DNA of 33,844 nt from Lentimicrobiaceae bacterium (GCA_022510485.1 JAFLTI010000008.1:38890-72733); one strand, 5' to 3'. Positions 10,529 through 19,465 are shown, counted from the first letter of the stretch. Numbers and translations are program-made. Notes: generated by a model not told the origin, from the sequence alone.

Positions 10529-11886
10529 GCTTGTAGGCTTTGCCTTTTTTGTAAACTGCGATTATAGCACGCCGCCATTAAAAAACAATAAGGCAGGCAG
10601 CAGTAAAAACGAGCCGTTTGATAGAAGATGGTGTCGATGCTGCAAAGCAGAAACAGCCCCAATATCCATATCCAGCCCCATAAAAGCCGGCTTTTCCAAA
10701 CAATACGTACTGTCTGTACCAAAAACAACAGAAACACGAGAAGCCCGATAATACCTCCCGAAAGCAAGGCGATTAAAAACTGGTTGTGCGGATGCCAATA
10801 ATTTTTTTGGAACTCAGGATAACGGGAATCAAACAGGTCTTTGTATTCTTTTAGAAAACCGGAACCGAAACCGAAAACAGGTTTTTCTTTCGCCATATCA
10901 AGGGCGGAACTCCAACTATAAACACGAGGCAGCAAAGAGCCATCGTTTACCGCTTCCTTGTTCTGTTTTATGTTTTCTGCCACCTGTATGCTTTTTTTGA
11001 AGCGGCCTAAAATTCCCATACCGAGATAATGAAAACCCACCGCACCGGCTAAAAGCAAAAACGCGCTTAATCCGCAAGCGAGAATCCAGCGTTTTTTGCG
11101 AAAGGCGAATAGGAGCAACAGGAACAGGTTCACGCCAAATAGAATCTGTCCTGTTTTAGAACAGGAAGTAACCAATGCGAGCGTAAATAAAAACAATATA
11201 AAATCGGCAAGGAATTTTCTCAACCGGGACTTCAAGAAAGGATGTTTTTGTATGCGGGCAACAAAGAGTAAGGTAAATGCCATATTAAAGACCAAACCTT
11301 CCGTTATGGTGTGCATAATAGGCTGTAAGAAAGCCCAACTGAGATAGATGACCTGATTGGAAAGAAACTCGTTCAGGGCATACAAGAAACCGCTTCCGGT
11401 ACTCATATAGGTAATACCGGCATCTATATATCTTATTGTGAAATACGGTAAAAAAATGTTAAAGCAGTAAACCAGCTGGATCACTTTTACCAAAAGGAGC
11501 AGAACGCAGCCTGCCACAAAGCAGCCGGCAAAAAAATCAAGCCGTTTGGGAGAGAAAAAGCGGGGCGTCATTCCGCAGAAAAGCAGAGGAACGAGTAAGA
11601 ATACGGTTTGTTTAAGGCAATAGTCAAAGGCGTAATCCTTGTATGTTGTGTAAGCGATAGAAATCCAAAGCAGTAAGGAGAGCAGGATAAGGGAAACGCT
11701 TTGTTTTAAGAAACGTAAGTCGATTGCCCGGCGCGGAATCGACAAAGCAAAGGCAAAAGCGATAAGCGTACCGGTACAGAGAAAAATAAGGGGTAAGTGA
11801 AACGGCGCCCAAAAAAGCAGCAACAACAAAGCGAGGGCGATGTTTTGCAAAAGGGCGAGCCGGCGTCTTGCCATACGCTGTAACAT
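10525..11886 (-). repeat. Direct repeat, ligase copy A (partner 13485-14840)
   Basis: The part of the stand-alone ligase gene that is paralogous to the 3' half of the fusion gene. Similarity is visible in the DNA, for instance 10577-10605 against 13532-13560 and 10700-10720 against 13655-13675, and both copies lie on the same strand with rpoN between them. The copies are diverged, so this is an old duplication and not a recent perfect repeat. Confidence 0.75.
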
Positions 11887-11916
11887 TGTGGTTCTATGTT
11901 GTGTAATCCCTTTCAT
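10525..11916 (-). CDS. O-antigen ligase/polymerase-like membrane protein (stand-alone copy)
   Basis: A 463-residue protein with about ten to twelve membrane helices and a large outer loop that carries the Wzy_C/WaaL-type signature: SKTG (253-256), RVYSWSSALDMAKEKPVFGFG (331-351 region) and HPHNQF (375-380). Such proteins join polysaccharide chains to lipid A-core or polymerise repeat units in the periplasmic leaflet. It aligns along its whole length with residues 433-883 of the fusion protein encoded at 13485-16136, with half or more of the residues identical by eye (both have CGMTPRFFSPKRL). The start chosen abuts the rpoN stop with no bases between; the Met at residue 11 is an alternative, since homology to the fusion begins there. 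Last gene of the glycan operon. Confidence 0.85.
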   Translation of the reverse strand: MKGITQHRTTMLQRMARRRLALLQNIALALLLLLFWAPFHLPLIFLCTGTLIAFAFALSIPRRAIDLRFLKQSVSLILLSLLLWISIAYTTYKDYAFDYCLKQTVFLLVPLLFCGMTPRFFSPKRLDFFAGCFVAGCVLLLLVKVIQLVYCFNIFLPYFTIRYIDAGITYMSTGSGFLYALNEFLSNQVIYLSWAFLQPIMHTITEGLVFNMAFTLLFVARIQKHPFLKSRLRKFLADFILFLFTLALVTSCSKTGQILFGVNLFLLLLFAFRKKRWILACGLSAFLLLAGAVGFHYLGMGILGRFKKSIQVAENIKQNKEAVNDGSLLPRVYSWSSALDMAKEKPVFGFGSGFLKEYKDLFDSRYPEFQKNYWHPHNQFLIALLSGGIIGLLVFLLFLVQTVRIVWKSRLLWGWIWILGLFLLCSIDTIFYQTARFYCCLPYCFLMAACYNRSLQKRQSLQA

Positions 11917-13482
11917 TTATATCTGTTTTCTAAGGCGCGCTACGGGATAGCCTAATCCTTCGCGGTATTTTGCCACAGTGCGCCGCGCCACTAAAAATCC
12001 CTGTTTTTGAAGATGCGCTGCCAGTTCTTCGTCGGTTAACGGAGTCGACTTGTCTTCGTTTTCGATAAGATGTCGCAGCGTTTCTTTGATTTGCGAGGTG
12101 GAAATTTCTTCGCCCTCTTCATTCTCTATCGACTGCGAAAAAAAGCTTTTTACCAAAAAAATGCCGAAATGCGTCTGTATATACTTATTGTTGATGACCC
12201 GCGACACGGTAGATACATCCATTTTGATAATCTGCGCTATGTCTTTGAGGCGCATGGGCTTGAGAAACGAAATGTCGCCCTCTAAAAAATAATCGTGCTG
12301 AAAGTCTACCACCGCCTGCATGGTGTTGAGCATGGTGCTGCGCCTTTGCTGTATCATTTCCATAAACCAGCGCGCCGAATCTATTTTCTGCTTAACGAAA
12401 AAAGCCGCTTCTTTGGTTTGTTCGGCTTGGCGTGCGTTGATGCCGGTGCGGTTCTGTTCCCTCTCGTATCTAAGCAGCATTTCTTCGTAGGAGGGGCTGA
12501 TGCGCAGGTCGGGATCGTTCTTGGAGTTGATGCTCAACAGCAGTTTTCCGTTGTCGTTGATGAGGTAAAAATCGGGAATGATGCTTGCCGCCACGTTTTC
12601 AGATACCTCGCCTCCGTGCCTGCCGGGCTTGGGGTCGAGGGTCTTGATAAGTTCTACGGCTTCTTTAAGGTCTTCTTCGCTTACCTTAAGTTTTTCGGCA
12701 ATCTGGCGGTATTGGTGCTTTACAAATGGCTCGAAATATTTGTCGAGAATACGCCCTGCGGTCTGCAACACAAAGAGGGAACCGAGGTCGGCTTGCTTTT
12801 CTACGGCATCTTCGAGCCGGTTACGGATTTGTATCGAAAGGCACTCGCGCAAGTCCCGCCCGCCTATGCCGGAGGGTTCCAAGCGTTGTATGCGCTGCAA
12901 AACATCTTCTACCTGTTGGTTTGTTACCATCAGGTTAAAGCTGAACGCCAAGTCGTTTACCATAGCATCTACCGAGCGTTGCAGGTAGCCGTCTTGGTCT
13001 AAATTGCCTATAATCACTTCGCCTATCTGCCGCTGTACGGCATCTAAGGGCAACATACCCAATTCGTCGGTAAGCTGTTCCTGAAAACCTTTCTTAAAGC
13101 GGATCGGGGCTTGGTAATCCTCCTCGGGGTCGCGGTAGTTGTTCGATTTAAGTTTGTAGGCGTAGTCTTCGCGATCGGGGTTCACGTAATCGCTTACATC
13201 AAAATCGGATTCGTCTTCTCCTTGGTCGAGTTTTGCGTCGGAGGCACTGTCATCGTCGTTAAAGGGCATTTCATCAGACGAATCTTCCAAGCGGTTGAGG
13301 GAAATATCATCTTCGGCGCCGCCGGAGGCTTCTTCCAAGGCAGGGTTATTCTGTAATTCCTCCTTGATACGTTGCTCCAAGCCCATAGTGGTAACCTGCA
13401 TAAGCTTCATCAGCTGCAACTGCTGCGGAGAAAGCTTCTGCATAAGCTTTTGCGACAGATTTTGGTTCAGTTTCAATGCCAT
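11917..13482 (-). CDS. rpoN: RNA polymerase sigma-54 factor
   Basis: The alternative sigma factor that needs an AAA+ enhancer-binding protein to open -24/-12 promoters. The 521 residues show region I (1-50), rich in Gln and Leu (QNLSQKLMQKLSPQQLQLM); a long, very acidic region II (about 53-105); the core-binding region; the helix-turn-helix segment around MRLKDIAQIIKMDVSTVSR; and the RpoN box ARRTVAKYRE at 499-508. It is intact. It starts 2 bases after the fusion gene ends and its stop codon touches the ATG of the downstream ligase gene, so it is embedded in the glycan operon and probably shares its transcript. No activator gene is visible in the window. Confidence 0.96.
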   Translation of the reverse strand: MALKLNQNLSQKLMQKLSPQQLQLMKLMQVTTMGLEQRIKEELQNNPALEEASGGAEDDISLNRLEDSSDEMPFNDDDSASDAKLDQGEDESDFDVSDYVNPDREDYAYKLKSNNYRDPEEDYQAPIRFKKGFQEQLTDELGMLPLDAVQRQIGEVIIGNLDQDGYLQRSVDAMVNDLAFSFNLMVTNQQVEDVLQRIQRLEPSGIGGRDLRECLSIQIRNRLEDAVEKQADLGSLFVLQTAGRILDKYFEPFVKHQYRQIAEKLKVSEEDLKEAVELIKTLDPKPGRHGGEVSENVAASIIPDFYLINDNGKLLLSINSKNDPDLRISPSYEEMLLRYEREQNRTGINARQAEQTKEAAFFVKQKIDSARWFMEMIQQRRSTMLNTMQAVVDFQHDYFLEGDISFLKPMRLKDIAQIIKMDVSTVSRVINNKYIQTHFGIFLVKSFFSQSIENEEGEEISTSQIKETLRHLIENEDKSTPLTDEELAAHLQKQGFLVARRTVAKYREGLGYPVARLRKQI

Positions 13483-13484
13483 AG

Positions 13485-14840
13485 CTAAACACTTGGAAAA
13501 CGTTGCGGATTATTGCGGTTATAATAATCTGCCATCAAAAAACAATAGGGCAGGCAAAAGTAAAGACGGGCTGATTCAAAAAAAATGGTATCGAAACAGC
13601 AAAGCAGAAATAACCCGAGCAACCATATCCAACCCCAAAGACGGCGGCTTTTCCAAACCAAAAATACGGCTTGAACCCAAAATAGCAGAAATACGAGTAA
13701 TCCGAGAATGCCGTTTGAAATCAAGGCGAACAGGAATTGATTGTGGGGGTGGCGGTACGATCTGTAATAGTCTGGGTGGTCTGCGGCAAAATGTGCATCA
13801 AAGTCTTTTCTGAAACCCATACCGTAACCGAAAATGGGTTTTTCCTTTACCATTTTGATAGCCGTTTGCCAACAATAAATGCGGGGAAGTAATGAATTGT
13901 CGGTATGCAGTATTTCCTTATTGTCTTTAATTTCTTCTACCACAGACAGGCTACGTTCAAAGCGACCTGAAATTCCCGAACCGAAGTAATAAAAACCAAG
14001 GCATCCAAACAACAGCAGAACACCGATGAATCCGCAAGCTATCTTCCATTGTTTATTGCGAAGAACAAATACCAGTAAAAGAAATAGAGTTACAATAAAA
14101 ACAAACTGTCCTGTTTTTGAATAAGAGGTAACTAATGCGAATGTAAACAAAATTAATACAAAATCGGCAATACATTTCTTAAAACGGGAATCCAAAAACG
14201 GATGTTTTTGAACTCTGGCGATAAAGACCAAGACAAAGGCAATGGTAAAAACCATAGCTTCGAGGGTGGTATGCATAATGGGTTGGAGATAAACCCAGCT
14301 GAAATAGATACCTTGATAGGAGAGAAATTCATTTACGGAAACCAGCATGCCGCGTCCGAAACTCATATAAGGATTGAGGTCTATATACCATGTTTTGAAA
14401 TACGGCCAACAAAGATTAAAGCAATAAGCCGATTGTACCACTTTTGCCAACAGCAGCAGAACACAGCCGATAACAAAACATAGGGCAAAAAAGTGGAGTC
14501 GTTTGGGAGAGAAAAACCGGGGAGTCATTCCACAAAAAACAAAAGGAACCAATAAAATGGCTGTTTGCTTAAAAGTGTATATGGCGGCAGATTCCGGATA
14601 ACTTGAGTAAAAAACAGAAATCCAAAGCAGCAAATAGATTAGCAGGAAAGAAATGCTTTGTTTGAAAAAACGTAAATCGATTGCTTTACGTGGAATCATC
14701 AGCAAAAACAAAAAGGCAAGGCTGGCACTTATACCCAAAAAAACATACGATGCTTGTGATGACAAACCAAAAAAAAGCAGAAACAACGAAAATGAAATAG
14801 TTTGGAACGAAGCGAGAAAACGTCTTGTCTTTCGCCAGAC
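13485..14840 (-). repeat. Direct repeat, ligase copy B inside the fusion gene (partner 10525-11886)
   Basis: The 3' half of the fusion gene, paralogous to the stand-alone ligase gene beyond rpoN and in the same orientation. Protein similarity is continuous over about 450 residues with almost no gaps. Confidence 0.75.
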
Positions 14841-16136
14841 CGAATGGTTGGGAAAGGTGATTTCAGCGCGGTTTTCCCATAGATGGCAAAGCCCAAAAAT
14901 AGCCAGCAGAAAACACGGTAAAGAAATAAAAGTAAGCGTATTTGCTATAATGTCGAACCAGCCCATCAGCAAACAACCTAAAAACCAACCCAAGATGATT
15001 AAGGCAAGGATATATCTGTGTTTAAGGGCAAAAGCAAAGAGCAGATAGATTAAACTTGAAAAAACCAGCACATAGGCAAACGCATGCCAGTCCCCTAAAA
15101 AAACGTATAATGTGCCGAAAAAGCTGCGTATGTTGGAACCTAAATCGTGTGTGGTGATTTGAATAAAATGGTTGTTGAGGTGGGAAACGTAGTCTTTATT
15201 GCCGAAAAGCTTGCAGATGTTGACAAAGGGTGCGTAAATCTTTGCGGGTTCCCGATATTCGAGTGTATTTTGTGCCAAATCCTCGCTTAATCCGTATACG
15301 CCTGCCGCCACGTAGGTAAGGGCATGTTTGCCGATATAAGAGGAAACTTCTCCCCTGAAAGCCGCCGGATCCTGCGCTTTTTTTTGATCAAGCCTTATGT
15401 CGTGTTTTTCTTCTACGTTAACATATAAGGTGAGCCAATAAGAGGCAAAGAAAAAACTAAAGCCCGTAAAGAGAGAGAGCAGAATTACCTTAATGCCGAA
15501 TTTGGTTTTGCCTGTCAGCAGGCGCAGCAAAAGCCCCGCCGCCATAGGGGTCAGAAACCAGCCTTTGACAAGAAAAAGGAGTGCCACGACAAAAAAGCCG
15601 AACACATAAATCCAATACCGTTTATGTGTCTTGTCGGCAGCAAAGAGCCAAAAGATATTCAGACCCATCAGTACGGTAAAGAGATGCCCGAAAAAGCCGT
15701 GCCCTGCCCATTCAAGGGCAAAACTTTCGCTTCCGGGTGATAGGTCTTTTACAAAAGTGAGACGGCAAAACCAAAAGAAAAATAAAGCGAAAATAGCCCA
15801 TGTGATATATTCTAAAATGCGGCGTGTGCAAGGAGAAACAAAAACTTCTTTTGGCTGTTCCGCTTTGGCTGTTCCGTTTTTTTGTCTTTGCCGTAAAGCC
15901 AACAGCAGGCTCGGCACAAAAAACACTGCCAACCCGATTGCCCAGACCCAAACGCTCGGATAGTAAAACGGCACGAAACCCATGTTTCCGTCAACACACA
16001 GGCAAACAGCCAAAACCAAGGCATATGGAACCGAAAGGCAATTGAGGGGCGTGAACCAAGTGTTCCAAAGCTTTTTTTCGGCAAATGCCAAAATCAGCAC
16101 CTCCAAATAGAGAATTATGACCGGCAGAAAATCCAT
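13485..16136 (-). CDS. Fusion of a Wzy-like polymerase and an O-antigen ligase-like protein
   Basis: An 883-residue polytopic membrane protein made of two complete proteins. Residues 1-420 align end to end with the Wzy-like protein encoded at 16115-17329 (compare LWNTWFTPLN with MWHTGYTPLN near residue 23, SFFGTLYVF with GFFGTLFVF, and MGWFD with MGWFE). A polar linker follows (about 421-432, ENRAEITFPNHS). Residues 433-883 align end to end with the ligase-like protein at 10525-11916, including CGMTPRFFSPKRL, SKTG (673-676), PRIYCWQTAIKMVKEKPIFG and HPHNQF (796-801). The start at 16136 gives the same N-terminal length as the paralogue; an ATG at 16163 would add nine residues. Inferred role: polymerise and transfer surface glycan in one polypeptide. 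It overlaps the upstream gene by 22 bases and ends 2 bases before rpoN. Confidence 0.88.
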   Translation of the reverse strand: MDFLPVIILYLEVLILAFAEKKLWNTWFTPLNCLSVPYALVLAVCLCVDGNMGFVPFYYPSVWVWAIGLAVFFVPSLLLALRQRQKNGTAKAEQPKEVFVSPCTRRILEYITWAIFALFFFWFCRLTFVKDLSPGSESFALEWAGHGFFGHLFTVLMGLNIFWLFAADKTHKRYWIYVFGFFVVALLFLVKGWFLTPMAAGLLLRLLTGKTKFGIKVILLSLFTGFSFFFASYWLTLYVNVEEKHDIRLDQKKAQDPAAFRGEVSSYIGKHALTYVAAGVYGLSEDLAQNTLEYREPAKIYAPFVNICKLFGNKDYVSHLNNHFIQITTHDLGSNIRSFFGTLYVFLGDWHAFAYVLVFSSLIYLLFAFALKHRYILALIILGWFLGCLLMGWFDIIANTLTFISLPCFLLAIFGLCHLWENRAEITFPNHSVWRKTRRFLASFQTISFSLFLLFFGLSSQASYVFLGISASLAFLFLLMIPRKAIDLRFFKQSISFLLIYLLLWISVFYSSYPESAAIYTFKQTAILLVPFVFCGMTPRFFSPKRLHFFALCFVIGCVLLLLAKVVQSAYCFNLCWPYFKTWYIDLNPYMSFGRGMLVSVNEFLSYQGIYFSWVYLQPIMHTTLEAMVFTIAFVLVFIARVQKHPFLDSRFKKCIADFVLILFTFALVTSYSKTGQFVFIVTLFLLLVFVLRNKQWKIACGFIGVLLLFGCLGFYYFGSGISGRFERSLSVVEEIKDNKEILHTDNSLLPRIYCWQTAIKMVKEKPIFGYGMGFRKDFDAHFAADHPDYYRSYRHPHNQFLFALISNGILGLLVFLLFWVQAVFLVWKSRRLWGWIWLLGLFLLCCFDTIFFESARLYFCLPYCFLMADYYNRNNPQRFPSV
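14875..16136 (-). repeat. Paralogous segment, Wzy-like copy inside the fusion gene (partner 16115-17329)
   Basis: The 5' half of the fusion gene and the gene just upstream are adjacent tandem copies, recognised from the proteins: equal N-terminal lengths and shared motifs at the start, middle (FFGTL) and end (MGWF). They are more diverged than the two ligase copies. Confidence 0.65.
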
Positions 16137-17329
16137 TGCACGAAAGTAATAAACAATATCCAAAAAGGAATCTCGAAAATGGTTTCCAGACAGAAAAGAT
16201 ATTCAAACCAGCCCATAAACAGCACGGTACATACCCAAGCGAACAAAAGCGTGGTGCAAACCGTTTTGTAATGGCGGAACAGCCAAAAGACAATCTGGCT
16301 TGCCGTACCGAACAGCAGGCAGCACAGGGCAAATCCGGCAGGGCGGGTAAAAACGAACAAGGTTCCGAAAAATCCCCGCACATTGGTCAGGTTAATGCCG
16401 GTGTGTAGAAATTCATTGTTTACACCCGAAACCACAGGCTGCCCGGTAAGGGTGAACCAAAGGTTATAGAAAGGCGTAAAGATATACTGCCAATCGGGTT
16501 CTTCCAATATGCCTTGTTGCATATCCGCGCTCAAACCGAGCGTTCCGGAAGTGAGGTAATGCAAAAACAATCCGCTGATGGACTTTAGTTGTTCTCCCAC
16601 AGTGGTGAATTGGGGAAAAAGTGTATTTCCTGAAACATAAATCAAGAGGTAGCTGGCAAAAAACACCGCTACTGCCCCGAGTCCAATCCATACCGCACGC
16701 TGAAAACTGAATTTTATGCGCCTGCTTATCAATAGGGCAAAAAATACAGACAGAAGCGGCAGGATAATCCAGCTTTTTACTTGATAGACGAACAAAAAGA
16801 AAAGCATACCAGCCACTACGAGCCAAGTGAGCCAAGTGCGTTTTTCAAACAGCAATAGAATCATCAGGGCAACGCCCAGTAAAAGCAGGTGTCCCGCCCA
16901 GCCATGTGAGGCAAACAGCAAACCAAAGGCTTCGCTCCCAATCAAACCCTTGCCTTGCACCAATAAAACCACCAAACGCACGCTCAAGGCTATCAGGATG
17001 GCTATGGCAAGGTAAATTTGAAAAAGATAAGATTTTTGGGAGTGATTAAGCTGTGGTGTTTCAACGGCCGGGCAACGCCTTTCGGCAAGAAAGAACAGCC
17101 AGCCGGGCAGCGCAAACAAGGGTAATCCGGCAATCCAAGGAAGCAGGCTGGGGTAGTAGAAATCATCCAAGCCGAAATGCCCCGCGAACAGTAGCGTTAT
17201 AGCCAATACCGCCACATAGGGAATCATCAGGAAATTGAGCGGAGTATAGCCGGTATGCCACATCTTTTTTTCGAGCCGGAAAAGCAATACCGCTTCGGCA
17301 AGCAACACAAGGAGCAAAAAGATGTTCAT
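16115..17329 (-). CDS. Wzy-like oligosaccharide repeat-unit polymerase (stand-alone copy)
   Basis: A 404-residue protein with about eleven to twelve predicted membrane helices and no soluble domain, in the gene position expected for the polymerase of a Wzx/Wzy pathway. Wzy proteins share little sequence, so the assignment rests on topology, context and homology to the first half of the fusion next to it. The start at 17329 (MNIFLLL) makes an ATGA overlap of 4 bases with the stop of the upstream glycosyltransferase and fits the start of the paralogue; an ATG at 17356 is possible but lies well inside the upstream gene. It ends inside the start of the fusion gene (22-base overlap), suggesting translational coupling. 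Confidence 0.72.
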   Translation of the reverse strand: MNIFLLLVLLAEAVLLFRLEKKMWHTGYTPLNFLMIPYVAVLAITLLFAGHFGLDDFYYPSLLPWIAGLPLFALPGWLFFLAERRCPAVETPQLNHSQKSYLFQIYLAIAILIALSVRLVVLLVQGKGLIGSEAFGLLFASHGWAGHLLLLGVALMILLLFEKRTWLTWLVVAGMLFFLFVYQVKSWIILPLLSVFFALLISRRIKFSFQRAVWIGLGAVAVFFASYLLIYVSGNTLFPQFTTVGEQLKSISGLFLHYLTSGTLGLSADMQQGILEEPDWQYIFTPFYNLWFTLTGQPVVSGVNNEFLHTGINLTNVRGFFGTLFVFTRPAGFALCCLLFGTASQIVFWLFRHYKTVCTTLLFAWVCTVLFMGWFEYLFCLETIFEIPFWILFITFVQWIFCRS

Positions 17330-18378
17330 GCTAAAAACGGTTTGATAATAGACCAAGCGGCATCTTCCCCATGCTGCTTGGAATAATTGTATGCGTTTAT
17401 TTTTAGGCGGTTCAGTTCATCTTGATGGCTGAACAGGTGCTTGATATGCCCGGCGTAGGATGCCGTTTCCTGTTCTCCGATAGGTACGATATATCCGGTT
17501 TCTCCGTGAAGAACAATATGCTTGAGATACATCCAGTCTGAGGTCAAAACAGGGATTCCCGCCATATAGGCGTCTATAATCGCACCCGGAACTCCCTCTC
17601 CCGCATACCGTGTGGGTAGAATCAAGGCGTCGTATTTGCACAAGGTTCGTGTTATTTCTTTGGGATCCAAAACACCCCGGTAGCTGAGGTTTGGGTAACG
17701 TTCAATCTCTTGTTCAAAATAAATTTTGTCTTGTGCCGCCACTTCCCCGTAAAAGTCAATAGACAAAGGGCAGATTTCGCTTATTTCGGGCTTTGAGAAA
17801 TAAGCCGCCAAGTCAAGAACAACGGAAAGCCCTTTATCTTTCATAATGCGGGACATGAATACCAAGCGGAATTTTTCGGGATTGGAAGACGGAACGGCTG
17901 GAACATATTCCACAAACCGGAAGTTTGGCAGCGTGTGTACATTCTTCATTCCGAATCTTTCTTCAAGTATTCGGGTCAGCGGGTCGTTTTCCGGAAAAAT
18001 TCCCTTTATTTTTTGCATTTTGCCCACAAAGCGAGGGTGCTTTTCTAAAAATACCGGCAACCAGCCTCCGATAAGCGGATAAAGGATATCGAACCGGAAG
18101 ACAAGGGACAAGGCATACAAGGTTTCAAAAAAGTAGCGCAAATTGTTTTGGGCGGGCATATAGACCACCTTGTCCGCCCGCAAGGTTTTCCATAAAAGGC
18201 TTACGATATGCCAAGGCTTTGTATGAAGAATCTCGGTATCGAAGGTGTCTATGCGGGTATCTTTCCCGGTGTGTTTTTTGAGCAACTCCCGGTATAGACG
18301 GGTTTTGACAGTCTGTCCGTCTTTTTTGGCTGTTGTAAAGCCGAAATATCCGACAATCAAAATTTTCCGCCCGTTCAT
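17326..18378 (-). CDS. Glycosyltransferase, family 4-like (group 1)
   Basis: A 350-residue retaining GT-B glycosyltransferase. The N-terminal half begins KILIVGYFGF; the C-terminal nucleotide-sugar-binding half contains FMSRIMKDKG (174-183), a pattern of the group 1 family, and GEGVPGAIIDAYMAG (260-274), the glutamate-containing donor-binding motif, followed by IPVLTSD and GETGYIVP. It should add a sugar to a lipid-linked oligosaccharide on the cytoplasmic face. It lies 3 bases after the GT2 gene and its stop overlaps the Wzy-like start codon. Sugar specificity is unknown. Confidence 0.88.
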   Translation of the reverse strand: MNGRKILIVGYFGFTTAKKDGQTVKTRLYRELLKKHTGKDTRIDTFDTEILHTKPWHIVSLLWKTLRADKVVYMPAQNNLRYFFETLYALSLVFRFDILYPLIGGWLPVFLEKHPRFVGKMQKIKGIFPENDPLTRILEERFGMKNVHTLPNFRFVEYVPAVPSSNPEKFRLVFMSRIMKDKGLSVVLDLAAYFSKPEISEICPLSIDFYGEVAAQDKIYFEQEIERYPNLSYRGVLDPKEITRTLCKYDALILPTRYAGEGVPGAIIDAYMAGIPVLTSDWMYLKHIVLHGETGYIVPIGEQETASYAGHIKHLFSHQDELNRLKINAYNYSKQHGEDAAWSIIKPFLA

Positions 18379-18381
18379 GGT

Positions 18382-19440
18382 TTATTTATCCGAAATGAGA
18401 CAAAAAGTTTCTTTAGAAACGGCATCTAAGGTCTTAGCGTGACGTGCCATTCTAAAAGACAGTTTGATTGAAGAAAGAAAGCCGCTTTTCGTTCTGTAGA
18501 AAATTGATACGATGTAGGGTATATACAAAAATTGCCAAACAAGGAATCTGAATGAATTTCCCCAATGTTGCCGAATGTCGATAAAACGGTTCAGATAGTG
18601 GATATATATCAGTTCCCTTTTGCTAAAATTTTCGCGTGTGGCGCCTAACTTGTGGTAAATTACCGAATCGAGCACACACGCCATTTTTTTGCCCTCTTCC
18701 TGCATACGCAGCGAAAAGTCAAAATCCTCTTCTCCAAAAAAGAAGCGGTTGGTAAGCAAATCTGTTGTATCGGTAGGGGAAAGCGGTGTTTGTGCGTATC
18801 TTTTCGATTTTTGCCGCAACCAAGCATCGGGACGTCCCAACAGTTCACGTTTGGCAAACAGGGCGCACCCGGTAATCAAATTTATATTAATAAAGTGTTT
18901 TTGTCTGATTCTGCAAAAATCTTGGTCGCCGTAAAGGTATTTCCGCAAACCGAAAATCAATTTTCCGCCACAGTTCCAGACCAAGTTTCGCGGTTCGGCA
19001 TAGCGGATTTGCGGTGTAAGTGCCGCGTATTGCGGATTTTTTTGGGCAAAAGACTCTAATTTTTCCAAAAAATCGGGTTCCACCAAAGTGTCGTTGTTCA
19101 ACAGCAGGTAGTAATCCGGTTTTGGGGTATTTGCGGTAAGTTCCTCTACCAAGGCAATGCCCTTGTTGTTGCCTTGGGCAAAGCCGTAGTTTTCCTTTAG
19201 CGTATAAACCGCACCTTGTCCTGCCTTGAGCGTACGAACCGGTTTTTCCCCCTCCGCCACCACAAAAAAATCTTTGCCACGCGCCGAGAGGTGGGCGGTA
19301 ATTTGCCGAACCGAATCGTTTTCGGAGCCGTTGTCTACAACTACCCACACAAAATCTTGCTTTGCGCAGGCAAAAAGCGAATCAAGACACGCTATGGTGT
19401 CTTGAAATCCGTTCCAATTGAGCAGGATAATCGCCGTCAT
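18382..19440 (-). CDS. Glycosyltransferase, family 2 (rhamnosyltransferase-like)
   Basis: A 352-residue GT2 enzyme from the ATG at 19440 (MTAIILLNWNG); the frame is open to 19497, but the extra 19 residues do not look like the family. Visible motifs are VVVDNGSENDS, YLLLNNDTLVEPDFL with the Asn-Asn-Asp site at 115-117 and, further on, GEEDFDFSLRM with the catalytic acid. The layout is that of rhamnosyltransferase-type enzymes of O-antigen clusters. The C-terminal 60 residues are aromatic and basic (FLVWQFLYIPYIVSIFYRT) and may sit on the membrane. It follows the flippase gene after 61 bases, which may hold a promoter. Confidence 0.88.
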   Translation of the reverse strand: MTAIILLNWNGFQDTIACLDSLFACAKQDFVWVVVDNGSENDSVRQITAHLSARGKDFFVVAEGEKPVRTLKAGQGAVYTLKENYGFAQGNNKGIALVEELTANTPKPDYYLLLNNDTLVEPDFLEKLESFAQKNPQYAALTPQIRYAEPRNLVWNCGGKLIFGLRKYLYGDQDFCRIRQKHFININLITGCALFAKRELLGRPDAWLRQKSKRYAQTPLSPTDTTDLLTNRFFFGEEDFDFSLRMQEEGKKMACVLDSVIYHKLGATRENFSKRELIYIHYLNRFIDIRQHWGNSFRFLVWQFLYIPYIVSIFYRTKSGFLSSIKLSFRMARHAKTLDAVSKETFCLISDK

Positions 19441-19465
19441 AAACCGTAAACTCCCTAAAAAGGGT

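Noticed and set aside
12295-13002. 235-codon open frame on the plus strand
   Set aside because: It lies opposite rpoN and has no recognisable domain or promoter.
14800-14900. Fusion as an artefact of a lost stop codon or a frameshift
   Set aside because: Both halves and the linker are in one uninterrupted frame, and both domains are complete at the junction. Only read data could settle it fully.
16137-16163. Nine-residue extension of the fusion protein (ATG at 16163), and the similar one of the Wzy-like protein (ATG at 17356)
   Set aside because: The two proteins align exactly from the later Met, and the later starts give the short overlaps usual in the operon. The early starts cannot be excluded.
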